Of a stretch of 64,000 nucleotides of DNA, positions 9,701 through 17,995 are shown in pieces (position 1 is the first letter of the stretch; each line of letters begins with the position of its first letter). The position numbers and the translations under genes are program-made. Location of the stretch: the NCBI GenBank assembly GCA_964545715.1, contig CAZJHX010000026.1, positions 1-64,000 of the forward strand, in the 5' to 3' direction. The notes beneath the pieces are model-generated. The model had not been told where the DNA came from. It did not search any database and was given only the letters and a program-made list of their open reading frames with translations. The DNA is from CAZJHX01 sp964545715 (GTDB taxonomy: Bacteria > Myxococcota_A > UBA9042 > GCA-2863065).

Positions 9701-12700
9701 ACCAGTCGCCGCAGCGTCGTGCCGTGCTCCTCCCAGGACCCGATTCGAGCCGTCGCGCCCGCCAGGCCTTCCAGCGCCGAGACGTCCTTGGGCTCCTCGT
9801 CCACCGCGTTGCGGAAGTAGTCGACCGCCGCCCCCACGTCCTCGGCGTGGTCCAGCTTCATGCGGCCCAGCTTCTTGCGCCACTGCCGCGAGGTCTCCGG
9901 CTCGAGATGCGGCAGCACCGTCTCGACGACCTCTTGCGCCTCATCCCAGCCCTCGGTCGCGTCGGCGAGCTCCACGAACCGTCCCAGGCAGTCGGGCTTG
10001 TTCGGCGCCTCCGTCAACAGCTGCCTGTAGGTGTGGAAGGCCGCCGCCGCGTCGCCCAGCAGCTCGTCCTGGACGGCCGCAAGCCGAGCCAGCACCGTCA
10101 GCGACTCGTCGCGCGTGGTCGCCAGGTCCGCCAGCGAGTGCAGCACCTGAGCCAGCGCGGCCCAGTCCTCCGCGGCGGTGTACGCCTCGTCCAGATAGTC
10201 CAGGGCCTCCCGATCCTGCGGTTCGGCCTCGATGACGCCCTGGTAGAGCTCCAGCGCCCGCTCCGAGTCGCCCAGCTGCTCATGGGTCACGCGCGCCAGA
10301 CGACGCAGTGAGCTGGCAAAGCCCATCGGGTCGCTCTCCGCCGCCGCCCAGGCCTGCAGCGCCTCGGCCGCATCCAGCCACAGGGCCGCTCGCTCCAGGA
10401 TCAGCGCTTTGTAGTTGAGCAGCGTCGTGTCGCCCGGATGTGCCTGCAGCAGCTCGTCCAGGATGGCGACGCCCTGCTTTGCCTCGCCGCCGCGAAGTCC
10501 CACGGCCACGGCACGCTCCAGCTGCACGCCGTACCGCTCGTCGTCAGCCAGATCCTCACACGCGGCCAGCCCGGCCAGCGCGTTGACCAGCAGCGCGTCG
10601 TCGTGAATCTCCCGCGCGATGTCCCGCAGGACCTCCCACGCGCCCGAGCCCGATTCCGGATGCAGCACCACCTCGTGCAGCAGCTCGACGGCGCCTCGTG
10701 TGTCGCACAGTGGGCCCGCGCGCAGGACGGCAAGCTCTCGCACGAGATCCAGCCGCTCGTCGCGGTCCGTCACCAGCCCCAGCAGGGTCGCCAGCCCATC
10801 GGCCAGCGCCTCTTCGTTGCCCAGGATCCGATGGACGCGGCACTGCCCGTACCAGCCCGACGTGCGGTCGGAGCGCAGCTGCGTGAGCCGCGTCCAATAG
10901 TCCATCGCCTGGTCCAGCTCCCGGCGCTCCTCCGATAGCGAGGCCAGGTCGTCCAGCGCCTGAGCCCGCTCCTCTTCGCTGTGGGCGGCGTGCAGGATGC
11001 GGCGATACAAGCGCATCAGGTCGCTGCCGCGGATCGCGTCCCGGTACGTCGCCGCGCAGAACTGCAGCGTCGGCAGGTGATCGCCCGCCAGCTCCACGAT
11101 GCGCTGGTAGATGGCCAGCATCTCCTCGCGGCCCTCGTGCGCGCCGGTCACCTCGACCAACCGCATGACGGTCGCCAGCCGCTGGTCGGGATCCCACAGC
11201 GCATCGATCGTGTGCCGCAGGCTCTCGAGCAGTCCCGGCCACTCACCGGACGTCTCGTACTCGCTGGACGAGGTCTCAAACGTCTCCAGCGCGCCCGGCC
11301 GAAGCCGCTGCAGGTGCGCAAACGTGCGGTTCAGTGCCACGCTCTGCAGCGCTGACTGGGACTCCGCTTCGACCGACTGCGCAGCGGTACGCAGGTCGGC
11401 CCGCATGTTCAGCGGCTCGCGATAGCCGCCGCTCAGCGCGGTGATGATCACGTGGTCCACCGGCTCCGGCACGCCCTTGCGGACAACGCTGGGCGCCAGC
11501 GGATTGATCTCGGTTGGGTCCTCGCCGGTCAGCATGCGGTACAGCAGCGTAGCGACGAAGCGCGGACCGTCCTCCAGGCGCCCCTCGGTGCCAGCCAGGA
11601 ACGGCACGATCTGCACGGACTCGCCGATGGAGACCGCCCAGCCGGGCAGGGCGCTGAGGTAGATCGCGCGCTCGGCCAGGGCATCCAGCGCGGCGAGCAT
11701 CCCGTCCGCCGCTTGCAGGGACCACGAGATCGGCAGCGTAAAGCCGGGCGGCAGCCGGTCGATCAAGCGGCCGTGGCGGGAGTGCGGCGTGCCGACCACA
11801 AAGCAGCCGCTATCGGGGTCGAACCGGCTCTCCACGGGGCACGCCAGGTTGGGATGCTCGACGGCCTGCAGTGTCTGCGCGGTGGCCACGACCCGGCGCA
11901 GGTACTCGCTGTCGCGCACCAGGTGACGGTGGATGCGAACGACGTTGTGCAGCCCACCGGTGGCCTCGTGGACGGCCCGGAAGTGCTTGCCGTTTTCGTC
12001 GACAGCGGTGGTCACGGCCTCGGCGTAGCCCACGATGTGAATGGGGCGCTGCGCGGCCTTGTCTTCCACGCGCGCAGCCGACGCGGGGTCCAGGTCAAAG
12101 GCCAGGTGCTGGGTGCCCCGATCGGCCAGCATGTCGGCCAGGGACCCGGTGGTCTCGCTGAAGCTGCCCGACGGGTAGTGCTCGTACTGCACGCGATCGT
12201 CGGATGGCGCGCACAGATAGCCCATCAGCCGCCCATCGGCGCCATGCCGGATGAACGGGTCCATGCGCAGCGCGCGATCGGCGCCTGGACGAACAAGCAG
12301 CGCCTCCACCTCGGCCAGGCGCGCCAGCTGCCCGGTGTCGCTGTGCACGATAACGGGGCGCACGCCTCCGGGGCCGGTCCATGGATGCAGATACCATGTG
12401 GCCGCGTCGTCCTCGGTGATCGCCTCGGGGCGCATCAGCAGCAGCTCTTCGAGCACGGTCAGGTGGCTGAGCAGACCGACGACGCGGGGCTGCAGCGCTT
12501 CGGCCCAGGCCTCGCTGCCCTTCAGATCCAGTGCCGTGCGCTCGATGCGGATGCTGGACGCGTCGTCGACCAGCTTGAACAACAGATCACCGACCGGACC
12601 GCTGAGCGCCTCGTTGAGCTCCGGCACGAACGGCTCGGCGACCGCGTCGGTGTTGGCCAGCGCCAGCACCAGGGGCAGCAGGCGCTGCGTACTCGGGTTG

Positions 12701-12942
12701 GTGAGCGTCGCCAGCAGCTCCTCGACCTTGTCGTCGTGAGCGCCCGCGGTGCCCAGGTAGTCGGACAACAGCAGCCAGCAGAAGAAGCGCGCGGTCTCGT
12801 CTATCGATCCCAGGACATGTCCCAGACGCACCGACGGCGTTCGGGCGATCCGAGATAGGCGATATGGGACGGCGATCGGTGTCGGATATCGATACCGAAT
12901 GCGCCCGTCGTTGACATGCTCTTCCGGGGTCACAGGTCCCAC
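6736..12942 (-). CDS. Giant pseudokinase-TPR protein
   Basis: 2068 aa. Residues 1-290 are a helical domain I do not recognise. Residues about 300-525 resemble a Hanks-type kinase: a VVRIHRHLVRDSEYLRR segment, then VEHPNLACPV (compare L-x-H-P-N-I), and LLYRMLTGEDP (the helix F region). However, the ATP-binding Lys motif, HRD and DFG are absent, so it is a pseudokinase. From about 560 to 1800 there are many degenerate 34-aa TPR units (for example LYQGVIEAEPQDREALDYL). The C-terminal about 250 aa is globular with no recognised family. No signal peptide or membrane helix is present, so it is probably a cytoplasmic scaffold. GTG start; no clear ribosome site, and a second GTG at 12933 is possible. 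Confidence 0.82.
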   Translation of the reverse strand: MGPVTPEEHVNDGRIRYRYPTPIAVPYRLSRIARTPSVRLGHVLGSIDETARFFCWLLLSDYLGTAGAHDDKVEELLATLTNPSTQRLLPLVLALANTDAVAEPFVPELNEALSGPVGDLLFKLVDDASSIRIERTALDLKGSEAWAEALQPRVVGLLSHLTVLEELLLMRPEAITEDDAATWYLHPWTGPGGVRPVIVHSDTGQLARLAEVEALLVRPGADRALRMDPFIRHGADGRLMGYLCAPSDDRVQYEHYPSGSFSETTGSLADMLADRGTQHLAFDLDPASAARVEDKAAQRPIHIVGYAEAVTTAVDENGKHFRAVHEATGGLHNVVRIHRHLVRDSEYLRRVVATAQTLQAVEHPNLACPVESRFDPDSGCFVVGTPHSRHGRLIDRLPPGFTLPISWSLQAADGMLAALDALAERAIYLSALPGWAVSIGESVQIVPFLAGTEGRLEDGPRFVATLLYRMLTGEDPTEINPLAPSVVRKGVPEPVDHVIITALSGGYREPLNMRADLRTAAQSVEAESQSALQSVALNRTFAHLQRLRPGALETFETSSSEYETSGEWPGLLESLRHTIDALWDPDQRLATVMRLVEVTGAHEGREEMLAIYQRIVELAGDHLPTLQFCAATYRDAIRGSDLMRLYRRILHAAHSEEERAQALDDLASLSEERRELDQAMDYWTRLTQLRSDRTSGWYGQCRVHRILGNEEALADGLATLLGLVTDRDERLDLVRELAVLRAGPLCDTRGAVELLHEVVLHPESGSGAWEVLRDIAREIHDDALLVNALAGLAACEDLADDERYGVQLERAVAVGLRGGEAKQGVAILDELLQAHPGDTTLLNYKALILERAALWLDAAEALQAWAAAESDPMGFASSLRRLARVTHEQLGDSERALELYQGVIEAEPQDREALDYLDEAYTAAEDWAALAQVLHSLADLATTRDESLTVLARLAAVQDELLGDAAAAFHTYRQLLTEAPNKPDCLGRFVELADATEGWDEAQEVVETVLPHLEPETSRQWRKKLGRMKLDHAEDVGAAVDYFRNAVDEEPKDVSALEGLAGATARIGSWEEHGTTLRRLVDLEETTEKRIGRLHALAETLRDRVLNPRRAVEVYQEILALDPEDAEALKCLSALGEAAGRPASERVSVLQRWVLLSADPGDRLEALEQIVALAPAAELPAEEVAAHYADILELDLANPIALAGLAMHHRKKGEWKEVVSVLEQRIATAGSSDQPAIFLEVIDTWLGPLQNAARAKHALDQLVAAFPDYPVEPQILESIYGSLGQWEALRDALAERADKTLREDERADLLARQGRIHADYLHDETEAMGLMERALTQNPSHIDALAFLADVYVRDEQWREARPVLQGMVTALDDTEGDVDQEFRLEVFSQLAEVHEKLGEDDLAEKCFDLVLESDPTILRGLFGQARLAWAAKEYDKAEAWYKSILDMHGEALPPDELVRVETALSELSMARGDDVNSRGLLEHALKTKPNNRETLRDLTLVCERQGDWAGAAEYKGWLAQTMQDPLEKFATLMELAALQLDKLEDPDAARIALEEARTLKPDSVAVVHQLLNVYLSLERYKQAVEVLMALLAEETEPERRARYTYTLAVLYRDQLHQPRKAVAFLNETLDLDPKRLEAFESLDKILVDHKDWKGQAESYRVMLKRIEGEGDTGLEFRLLRNLAMIYRTGLGQRDDAVVALADALERKPADVEAREQLAIALEEQDPGSGQALQEYRKILQFNPSHVPAWKALGRIFARQRNRDAAWNVCGVLKLLEQADAKEIAFYAKHQKSVLALRKALKGHDDWERFLFDRRQDRLLGEILERVGRALGPKGAMQSLKELGLGPQDAVSLKQKSRFTSFLTTVSKILQVTIPGVYRQAGARGVRKEATFPASMIVGPEMLTGRKGKELRFMIGKSMAYFLPSHMMAGMYPVGHLRTLLLAAMRTVMPEVSQDGEPGVRGIQKQLESVMKRRDVDALRKLCVELTEREAQPNITEWLKQVERTANHTGHLLCNDIEVSVRMLKEEREQGERLSKLTLQEAIEDLAHYSVSERFLALRREVGVAILE

Positions 12943-13024
12943 GAAATTACAACGTTAAGGAGAGCAACAGCAAGGGAGCGCACGACCCCTTGCCCGCTTC
13001 GATGCCTCCTTGTAGGCTCGGTCG

Positions 13025-13639
13025 GTGCTCACCGAGGTGATCAAAGGCGTCTACATGTGGCAAGCGCTCGAGCTCGAGCTCAAGCGTCACATCAACGGCT
13101 ATGTCTTCATGACGCGCATCGGTCCCATCATGGTGGACCCGCCCTCCGCGGCCGAGGTCATCCTCAAAGACATTGAGGCGCTCGGAAAGCCGCGCGCGAT
13201 CATCCTCACGGGTCGCCGCCAGCAGCGTCGCTCCAAGCAATATCAGGGCTGGTACAAAGCCAAGCTGTTTGCGCCCGAGGGCGACCGCAAGCTGCTGACG
13301 ATTCGCGCCGACCACTTTTATCGCGGCGGCGAGTCGCTGCCGGGCGGCTTCAAGTCCATCTCTCTGCCGGACCAGCGGTCGCCGGGCGAGACGGCGCTCT
13401 ACCACGAGAAGCTGGGCGTTATGGTCTGCAGCCACCTGGTGTGCACCAAGGCGGGCTATGTGCAGATGCAGGACCAGGGGCTGTACTGGAACTTCTCGCG
13501 CGCGTTCGAGGCCCAGCTGACGCTGCTGGACTACCCGTTCGAGACGCTGCTCCCGGGTCGCGGGACGCCGATCGTGAAAGAGGCGTCCATGGGATTGGCA
13601 AAGTTTCTCGCCGGCTTCGAGCCCGGCGCAGCTATCTAG
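13025..13639 (+). CDS. Metallo-beta-lactamase-fold protein lacking metal ligands
   Basis: 204 aa from a GTG start. The layout follows the MBL fold: NGYVFMTRIGPIMVDPP, then AIILTG (60), then PGGFKSISLPDQRSPGE (106-122), VMVCSHLV and LLPGRGTP (175-182). In active members these positions carry THxHxDH, PGHTPGE and GHGxP. Here they read LTGRRQQRR, PDQRSPGE and GRGTP, so every metal-ligand His is lost. It is probably a binding protein or structural relative rather than a hydrolase. It is transcribed divergently from the giant TPR gene across an 82-bp gap, and its 3' end overlaps the stop of the DPP III gene by 4 bp on the opposite strand. Confidence 0.7.
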   Translation: MLTEVIKGVYMWQALELELKRHINGYVFMTRIGPIMVDPPSAAEVILKDIEALGKPRAIILTGRRQQRRSKQYQGWYKAKLFAPEGDRKLLTIRADHFYRGGESLPGGFKSISLPDQRSPGETALYHEKLGVMVCSHLVCTKAGYVQMQDQGLYWNFSRAFEAQLTLLDYPFETLLPGRGTPIVKEASMGLAKFLAGFEPGAAI

Positions 13640-15759
13640 AAATAGTCCGGACCGTTGCGCCAGCGCAGCATCTGCGTTTTGAAGTCGTACTCTTCGACCA
13701 GCTCCACGGCCGTGATCCGTCCATCCGCCGTTTTGACGGCACGCAGCTCAGGCATGATGAAGGCGTAGGCGCCCGGCAGCCCAATGCGGCGCGCGCGGCG
13801 GCGGACCTCGTCCCGTAAGCCGGCGTCGAACTCGAGCGCGTATCGCTGAAACAGCTTGTGTGCCGCGTCGTAGTCGCCCTCGGCTTTGATCCGCATGAGC
13901 TCGGCCAACAGCTCGGCCACGGCGGTGCGCATCTTGGCCATGCTCGTGACGACCTGGTAGCGCTTGCCGGAGTGTGTCTGTACGGCGACCGCGCCTCGGG
14001 CGGCGGCATATTGAACGATGAGATGGGTTGCCCGAATGTGGTCATCCGCGATGCGGGCGCCGCCGACCCGATTCAGCGCGACCAGATCCTGGCGCACCAG
14101 GGCGCGGTAGGCTGTTTCGGCGCATTGGTTGTCGCATTCTGGCGCGATCTTGCGCATGCGCGGGTCCCAGATCAGATGAAGGGCGACCAGCTCCGCACGG
14201 GCCTCCTCCAGCGCGGTGGTGTACTCCTTCAAGAAGATGGCCGGGTTCTTGCCCAGCAGCCCCTCCGACGGGCGTCCCGAGTCGTGCCCGATCGTCTCGT
14301 GCAGGGCCACTCGCAGATCGGTGTTCAGGGCGTTGAAGCGGCGCGCGCTCTCCCGCTCGGCCGGCAGGGCGAACTCGTCCAGCGCGACCTCGTCCACGGC
14401 CTGCTCGATGGCGCGCAGGGCGTTGGTCAGCAGAAAGGACCTCACGCCGTGCTTTGCGCGAATCGCATCGCTGTTGGGCAGGTCGACGCCCGCCGGGAGG
14501 CTTGGGCCCGCGCCGCCGACGCCCACCAGCACCTCGATCGGCTTGAAGCCCTTCGGTTTGGTTTTGGAGCGCTTGTATTGGTCGTCCCACGGCATCTTGC
14601 GCTCGAAATACTGGGCGTTGGCCAGGATCTGCGAGACCAGTGTGGCGGCCTGGGCGTCGATGATGCTGACCAGGCCCTGCCACTCGCCCTTCACGCCGCG
14701 CGGGTCTTTATAGGTCTCGACGAAGCCGAGGCTGAAGTCGACGATGGGCGTGTCGCCGAGCCACGCGACGTTGTGCTTGTCGAACGACTCCAAGCTGCCG
14801 GTCTGAAAGTGGTCCACCAGGTGTGCCAGCGTGGCCTGCTGAGCGGGCTCGGCGTGCGGCATCGCGGCCTGGAGGTGTCGCACGACCTGGCCCAGCTCGG
14901 TGGCGTATCGACCCGAGGGCGCCGGACGGTCGCCGGCGCTGGCATCGCGTCCGGTGCGATAGACCTGCTCGATGAGCAGGCCGTCGACCTTCACCAGGCG
15001 TGAGTTCAGCGGGTAGAACTCCCGCAGGCCCTCGAGGTCGGCCAGCGTCACATCGACGTAGTAGTTGCCGCCGCTGGCCTCCAGGATGTCGCCGCCGGCG
15101 CGCACGGACTTGGCCGTCATCAGCGGCTGCACTGACATGTCGAACATGACGGCGTCCAGGTCGTCCCGATCTCCCATGTAGATGTCCGCGCCAGCCAGTC
15201 GCGCGGCATCCAGGGCCGCTCGCCACGTTTTTGCGGTAAGCGGGCTGCGGATCTTGCGGGCGGTGCGCTGATCGTACGGTCCGTTGCCGATCCAGAACAG
15301 GTCTGCATAGGTCCGCACGCTGGTCATGACCTCGGGCGCGACCTTGGCGCTGTGGGTAAGCACCTGCTCCAGGTTCTTTCGGATGATCAGCGCCCGCCTG
15401 TGCGCTTGATCGAAGGCGATGTCGCGACCGGCGAGCGCTGCCTTGTAGAGATGATAGGCGGTGATCTTCTGATCCAGGGTCAGCTCGGAGAAGCCGCGCA
15501 CCGGCAGACGGATCAGCGCGTACTCCCGGGCGCGTCCGCGGAGCAGTCCCCGGTCGTCGGGGGTTTTGGCTGCGGTGGGCTTGCCCGGGGCTGTGTTCGT
15601 CGACGGGGTGGGCGCGGGAGCCGGCGCCGGAGCAGCGGCGGACGGCGAAGGCGGCGCGGCCTCAGGCGGGGCGTTGGAGCCTCGACATCCCTCCCAGACG
15701 CAGGTGACCAGAGAAATCACCGCGACAACTACCGGCAAGAAGGGGGATGGCGCCCGCAT
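13636..15759 (-). CDS. Exported dipeptidyl-peptidase III-like zinc peptidase (family M49)
   Basis: 707 aa. The M49 hallmark is HETIGHDSG at 487-495 (HExxGH), with the third-ligand helix LEEARAEL at about 517-524 and the upstream family block GFVETYKDPRGVKGEW at 345-360. DPP III enzymes remove dipeptides from peptide N-termini and are usually cytosolic. Here the N-terminus has a hydrophobic export segment (LPVVVAVISLVTCVWEGC, 8-25) followed by a Pro/Ala-rich linker to about 65. The enzyme is therefore probably periplasmic or anchored; EGC is not a good lipobox. It may participate in peptide scavenging outside the cytoplasm. It is divergent from the HEAT-repeat gene across an 84-bp region with an inverted repeat. 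Confidence 0.88.
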   Translation of the reverse strand: MRAPSPFLPVVVAVISLVTCVWEGCRGSNAPPEAAPPSPSAAAPAPAPAPTPSTNTAPGKPTAAKTPDDRGLLRGRAREYALIRLPVRGFSELTLDQKITAYHLYKAALAGRDIAFDQAHRRALIIRKNLEQVLTHSAKVAPEVMTSVRTYADLFWIGNGPYDQRTARKIRSPLTAKTWRAALDAARLAGADIYMGDRDDLDAVMFDMSVQPLMTAKSVRAGGDILEASGGNYYVDVTLADLEGLREFYPLNSRLVKVDGLLIEQVYRTGRDASAGDRPAPSGRYATELGQVVRHLQAAMPHAEPAQQATLAHLVDHFQTGSLESFDKHNVAWLGDTPIVDFSLGFVETYKDPRGVKGEWQGLVSIIDAQAATLVSQILANAQYFERKMPWDDQYKRSKTKPKGFKPIEVLVGVGGAGPSLPAGVDLPNSDAIRAKHGVRSFLLTNALRAIEQAVDEVALDEFALPAERESARRFNALNTDLRVALHETIGHDSGRPSEGLLGKNPAIFLKEYTTALEEARAELVALHLIWDPRMRKIAPECDNQCAETAYRALVRQDLVALNRVGGARIADDHIRATHLIVQYAAARGAVAVQTHSGKRYQVVTSMAKMRTAVAELLAELMRIKAEGDYDAAHKLFQRYALEFDAGLRDEVRRRARRIGLPGAYAFIMPELRAVKTADGRITAVELVEEYDFKTQMLRWRNGPDYF

Positions 15760-15767
15760 TGCGCAGG

Positions 15768-15801
15768 TTATACGCCAAGACTAAAGATTTACGGCGTAAA
15801 A
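15768..15801. promoter_or_regulatory. Inverted repeat between divergent genes
   Basis: TTATACGCC (15768-15776) and GGCGTAAAA (15793-15801) form arms matching at 8 of 9 positions with a 16-bp spacer. They sit in the 84-bp gap between the M49 peptidase and the discoidin/HEAT gene. Symmetry and placement suggest an operator for one or both divergent promoters. The cognate regulator is unknown. Confidence 0.35.
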
Positions 15802-15843
15802 CCCGAAGTAGTGGTTGGACCGGAACCTTTTGAGGTACGACAT

Positions 15844-17946
15844 ATGCGCTTTTCCGCTGCGGCGGCGCTGACCTGCATGGTGGTAATGCAGACCGCGCCA
15901 GCAACCGCCGATGACACGATTGTAATCAAACGAAGTGAGATTAGAGATGTGACCGCGTCCGAGACGTGGTCAGGGGCGTCGTCGGTGAAGCCGACCCGCC
16001 TCAAGAACGTGATCGACGGTCGCGCGATCACGGGCTGGATTGGGGCCCCGACCCCGCAGGGCGTCTCGGTCTCGCTGGAGTTTGCAGGCACTCGCTACGT
16101 CTCGAAGGTCAGCGTCTTTCCCGGCTGCGCCGGCAGCAACCGCACGTTCGCCGAGTTCGCGCGGCCGCACCACATGGTGTTGGAGTCGTCGACACGCACG
16201 GTGAAGTTGGCCGTTGCGGACAAGCGCAAGCTGCAGTCCTTTGTGATCCAGCCGCCGCTCCCGGTTACCGCGCTGAAGGTGCGGGTCGCCAGCACCTACC
16301 CGGGCAAGCGGCGCGCCACCTGCATCACCGAGCTTCAATTCCATGAGCAGTCTTCCCTCGCGTCGCTGGATGTCGAGATGCGGCAGAAGCTGGAGCGCGC
16401 GATCTCGTCGCTGGGGACGGACGACGCGGGGCCGGCCGTGATGACGCTGGTCGCCGCGGGGCCGGCAGCCGTGCCGTATCTGGTCGGGGCATTGGAGAAC
16501 CCGGAGCCCGCCGTACAGAAAGATGCCCTGCGTGCACTGCACCGCATCGGCACACCGGTCGCAGGACCGGGGCTGGTGCGCTACTGGCACACCGATCCCC
16601 CTGCTGAGCTCAAGGGCCTGGCGATCGAGGTGATGGCGCGCACGCAATACGACGCGGCGATGGGTGTGATCGCGCAGACGATGGCCTCCGAGGACTTTGA
16701 CCTGGCGGATCGCGCCGCGCACTCGGTGGGCAGCTTCGGCTCGGCCATGCTGCCGTCGATCGAGCGACTGCTGAAGAGCCCCCACAACGACGTCGTGGAG
16801 CGCGCCGTCCGCGCGATGGGTCGCATCGGTGACCCGCGTGTGGTCGCTCTGGCGCGCCCCTTCTGCACCGCGCCGCGCGCGACCGTACGAGCGGCCGCGG
16901 CGGCGGCGCTGGCGTCGACCCCGTGCGAGGCGGTCGTCACCCACTGCGAGGAGGCGCTCAAGGCGCTGCAGAAGCTGGCGGTGGACGAGCATCCGACCGT
17001 GCGGCTGAGCGTGGTGAAGGCCCTGGACGAGTTTGCCAACGATCGGGGGACTGGGCTTCTGGCCGAGCTGCTTTACGACCATGACGAGTACGTGGCGCAT
17101 CGCGCGCTGGACGTGCTGGCGACCAAGCCCCTGGGCCCCGGTCACCTGGTCGAGTATCTGCGGGCTGACCATGCGCCGCTCGGTGAAGAGGCCGTGATGA
17201 TGCTGGCCAAAAAGGCGGGTGTTCGCTCGATCAACTTCATGATCGACACGCTGCGTCGTGGCGATTCGCGCTTTCGCGCGCCGCTGCGTGACGCGATCTC
17301 GACGATCGGGCGCCGCGCCGTCTCGCGCCTGCTCGATGCTGCGCTGCTGGACGACCGCCTGGTGGAGGACACGGAGCGCGTGTTGGGCAGCAACCCGTCC
17401 ATCGCGCTGCCCCTGATCGCCCGCGTGGTCCAAGATGATCCCGGTCGCGCCCCCAAGTTTCTCATTCGTGCACTGGGCGCCGGCAAGGCGGCCGGGTCTC
17501 TGCCCATCCTGGACGATGTCTGGGAGGGCGCCGCGCCGAGCCTGCGGGTCGCCGTGGTGCGTGCGTGGTCGCGATATCCGTCGGCTGCCGTGAAAGATCG
17601 GCTCATCGACGTCGTTCAGCACAAGGACCCCGTCTTGCGTCGCGAGGCGGCGCGCGCCGGAGGCCTGGCGGGCGTAACCGAGATGGGGCCGCACCTGATG
17701 GCTGCGCTACAGTCCCGCAGCGTGCCGCCCGAGATCGTCATCGAGGGGCTGGGCCGTCTAAAGGACAACTCGGCCATGGGCTACATGCGCGCACACTTCG
17801 CCACCGCCAGGATGGAGGTCCGAATGGCCACGATGACGGCGTGCCGCCGGCTGAACTCCAATGGCTGCATCCGCCTGCTGTACGATGCGACGCAGGACGG
17901 CGATCCCGACATCAGCAGAACCGCGTTGAAGCTGCTCGCCGATTGA
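15844..17946 (+). CDS. Exported discoidin-like domain / HEAT-repeat protein
   Basis: 700 aa from ATG 15844, the first start that gives a clean signal peptide (RFSAAAALTCMVVMQTAPATA). Residues about 30-165 form a beta-sandwich resembling F5/8-type C or the NADase-type glycan-binding domain (NVIDGRAITGWIGA, VSLEFAGTRYVSKVSVFPGC, ITELQFHE). From about 180 to the end there are repeated helical pairs of the HEAT/PBS-lyase type (VPYLVGALENPEPAVQKDALRALHRIG and many like it). It is likely periplasmic, binding envelope glycans or other proteins through the solenoid. It starts a plus-strand operon with the 480-aa protein and the SGNH membrane protein. Confidence 0.8.
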   Translation: MRFSAAAALTCMVVMQTAPATADDTIVIKRSEIRDVTASETWSGASSVKPTRLKNVIDGRAITGWIGAPTPQGVSVSLEFAGTRYVSKVSVFPGCAGSNRTFAEFARPHHMVLESSTRTVKLAVADKRKLQSFVIQPPLPVTALKVRVASTYPGKRRATCITELQFHEQSSLASLDVEMRQKLERAISSLGTDDAGPAVMTLVAAGPAAVPYLVGALENPEPAVQKDALRALHRIGTPVAGPGLVRYWHTDPPAELKGLAIEVMARTQYDAAMGVIAQTMASEDFDLADRAAHSVGSFGSAMLPSIERLLKSPHNDVVERAVRAMGRIGDPRVVALARPFCTAPRATVRAAAAAALASTPCEAVVTHCEEALKALQKLAVDEHPTVRLSVVKALDEFANDRGTGLLAELLYDHDEYVAHRALDVLATKPLGPGHLVEYLRADHAPLGEEAVMMLAKKAGVRSINFMIDTLRRGDSRFRAPLRDAISTIGRRAVSRLLDAALLDDRLVEDTERVLGSNPSIALPLIARVVQDDPGRAPKFLIRALGAGKAAGSLPILDDVWEGAAPSLRVAVVRAWSRYPSAAVKDRLIDVVQHKDPVLRREAARAGGLAGVTEMGPHLMAALQSRSVPPEIVIEGLGRLKDNSAMGYMRAHFATARMEVRMATMTACRRLNSNGCIRLLYDATQDGDPDISRTALKLLAD

Positions 17947-17964
17947 CATGAGCAGTCTGATCGA

Positions 17965-17995
17965 ACACGGTCCCATCACGAGGGATGAACCGTGT
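17965..17995 (+). other. Hairpin overlapping a start codon
   Basis: ACACGGT (17965-17971) and ACCGTGT (17989-17995) are perfectly complementary 7-base arms. The right arm contains the GTG start codon at 17992 and the loop contains the GAGGGA ribosome-binding sequence. In mRNA this could partly occlude initiation. This is seen in sequence only; a chance repeat is possible. Confidence 0.25.

Noticed and set aside
7135..10311. 1058-codon open frame on the plus strand
   Set aside because: It is antisense to the giant TPR gene. Its translation is Arg/Gln/His/Leu-rich with no fold motifs, as expected for the mirror of a GC-rich coding strand.
15970..17694. 574-codon open frame on the minus strand
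   Set aside because: Antisense to the HEAT-repeat gene; the sequence is low complexity and Arg/His-rich without motifs.
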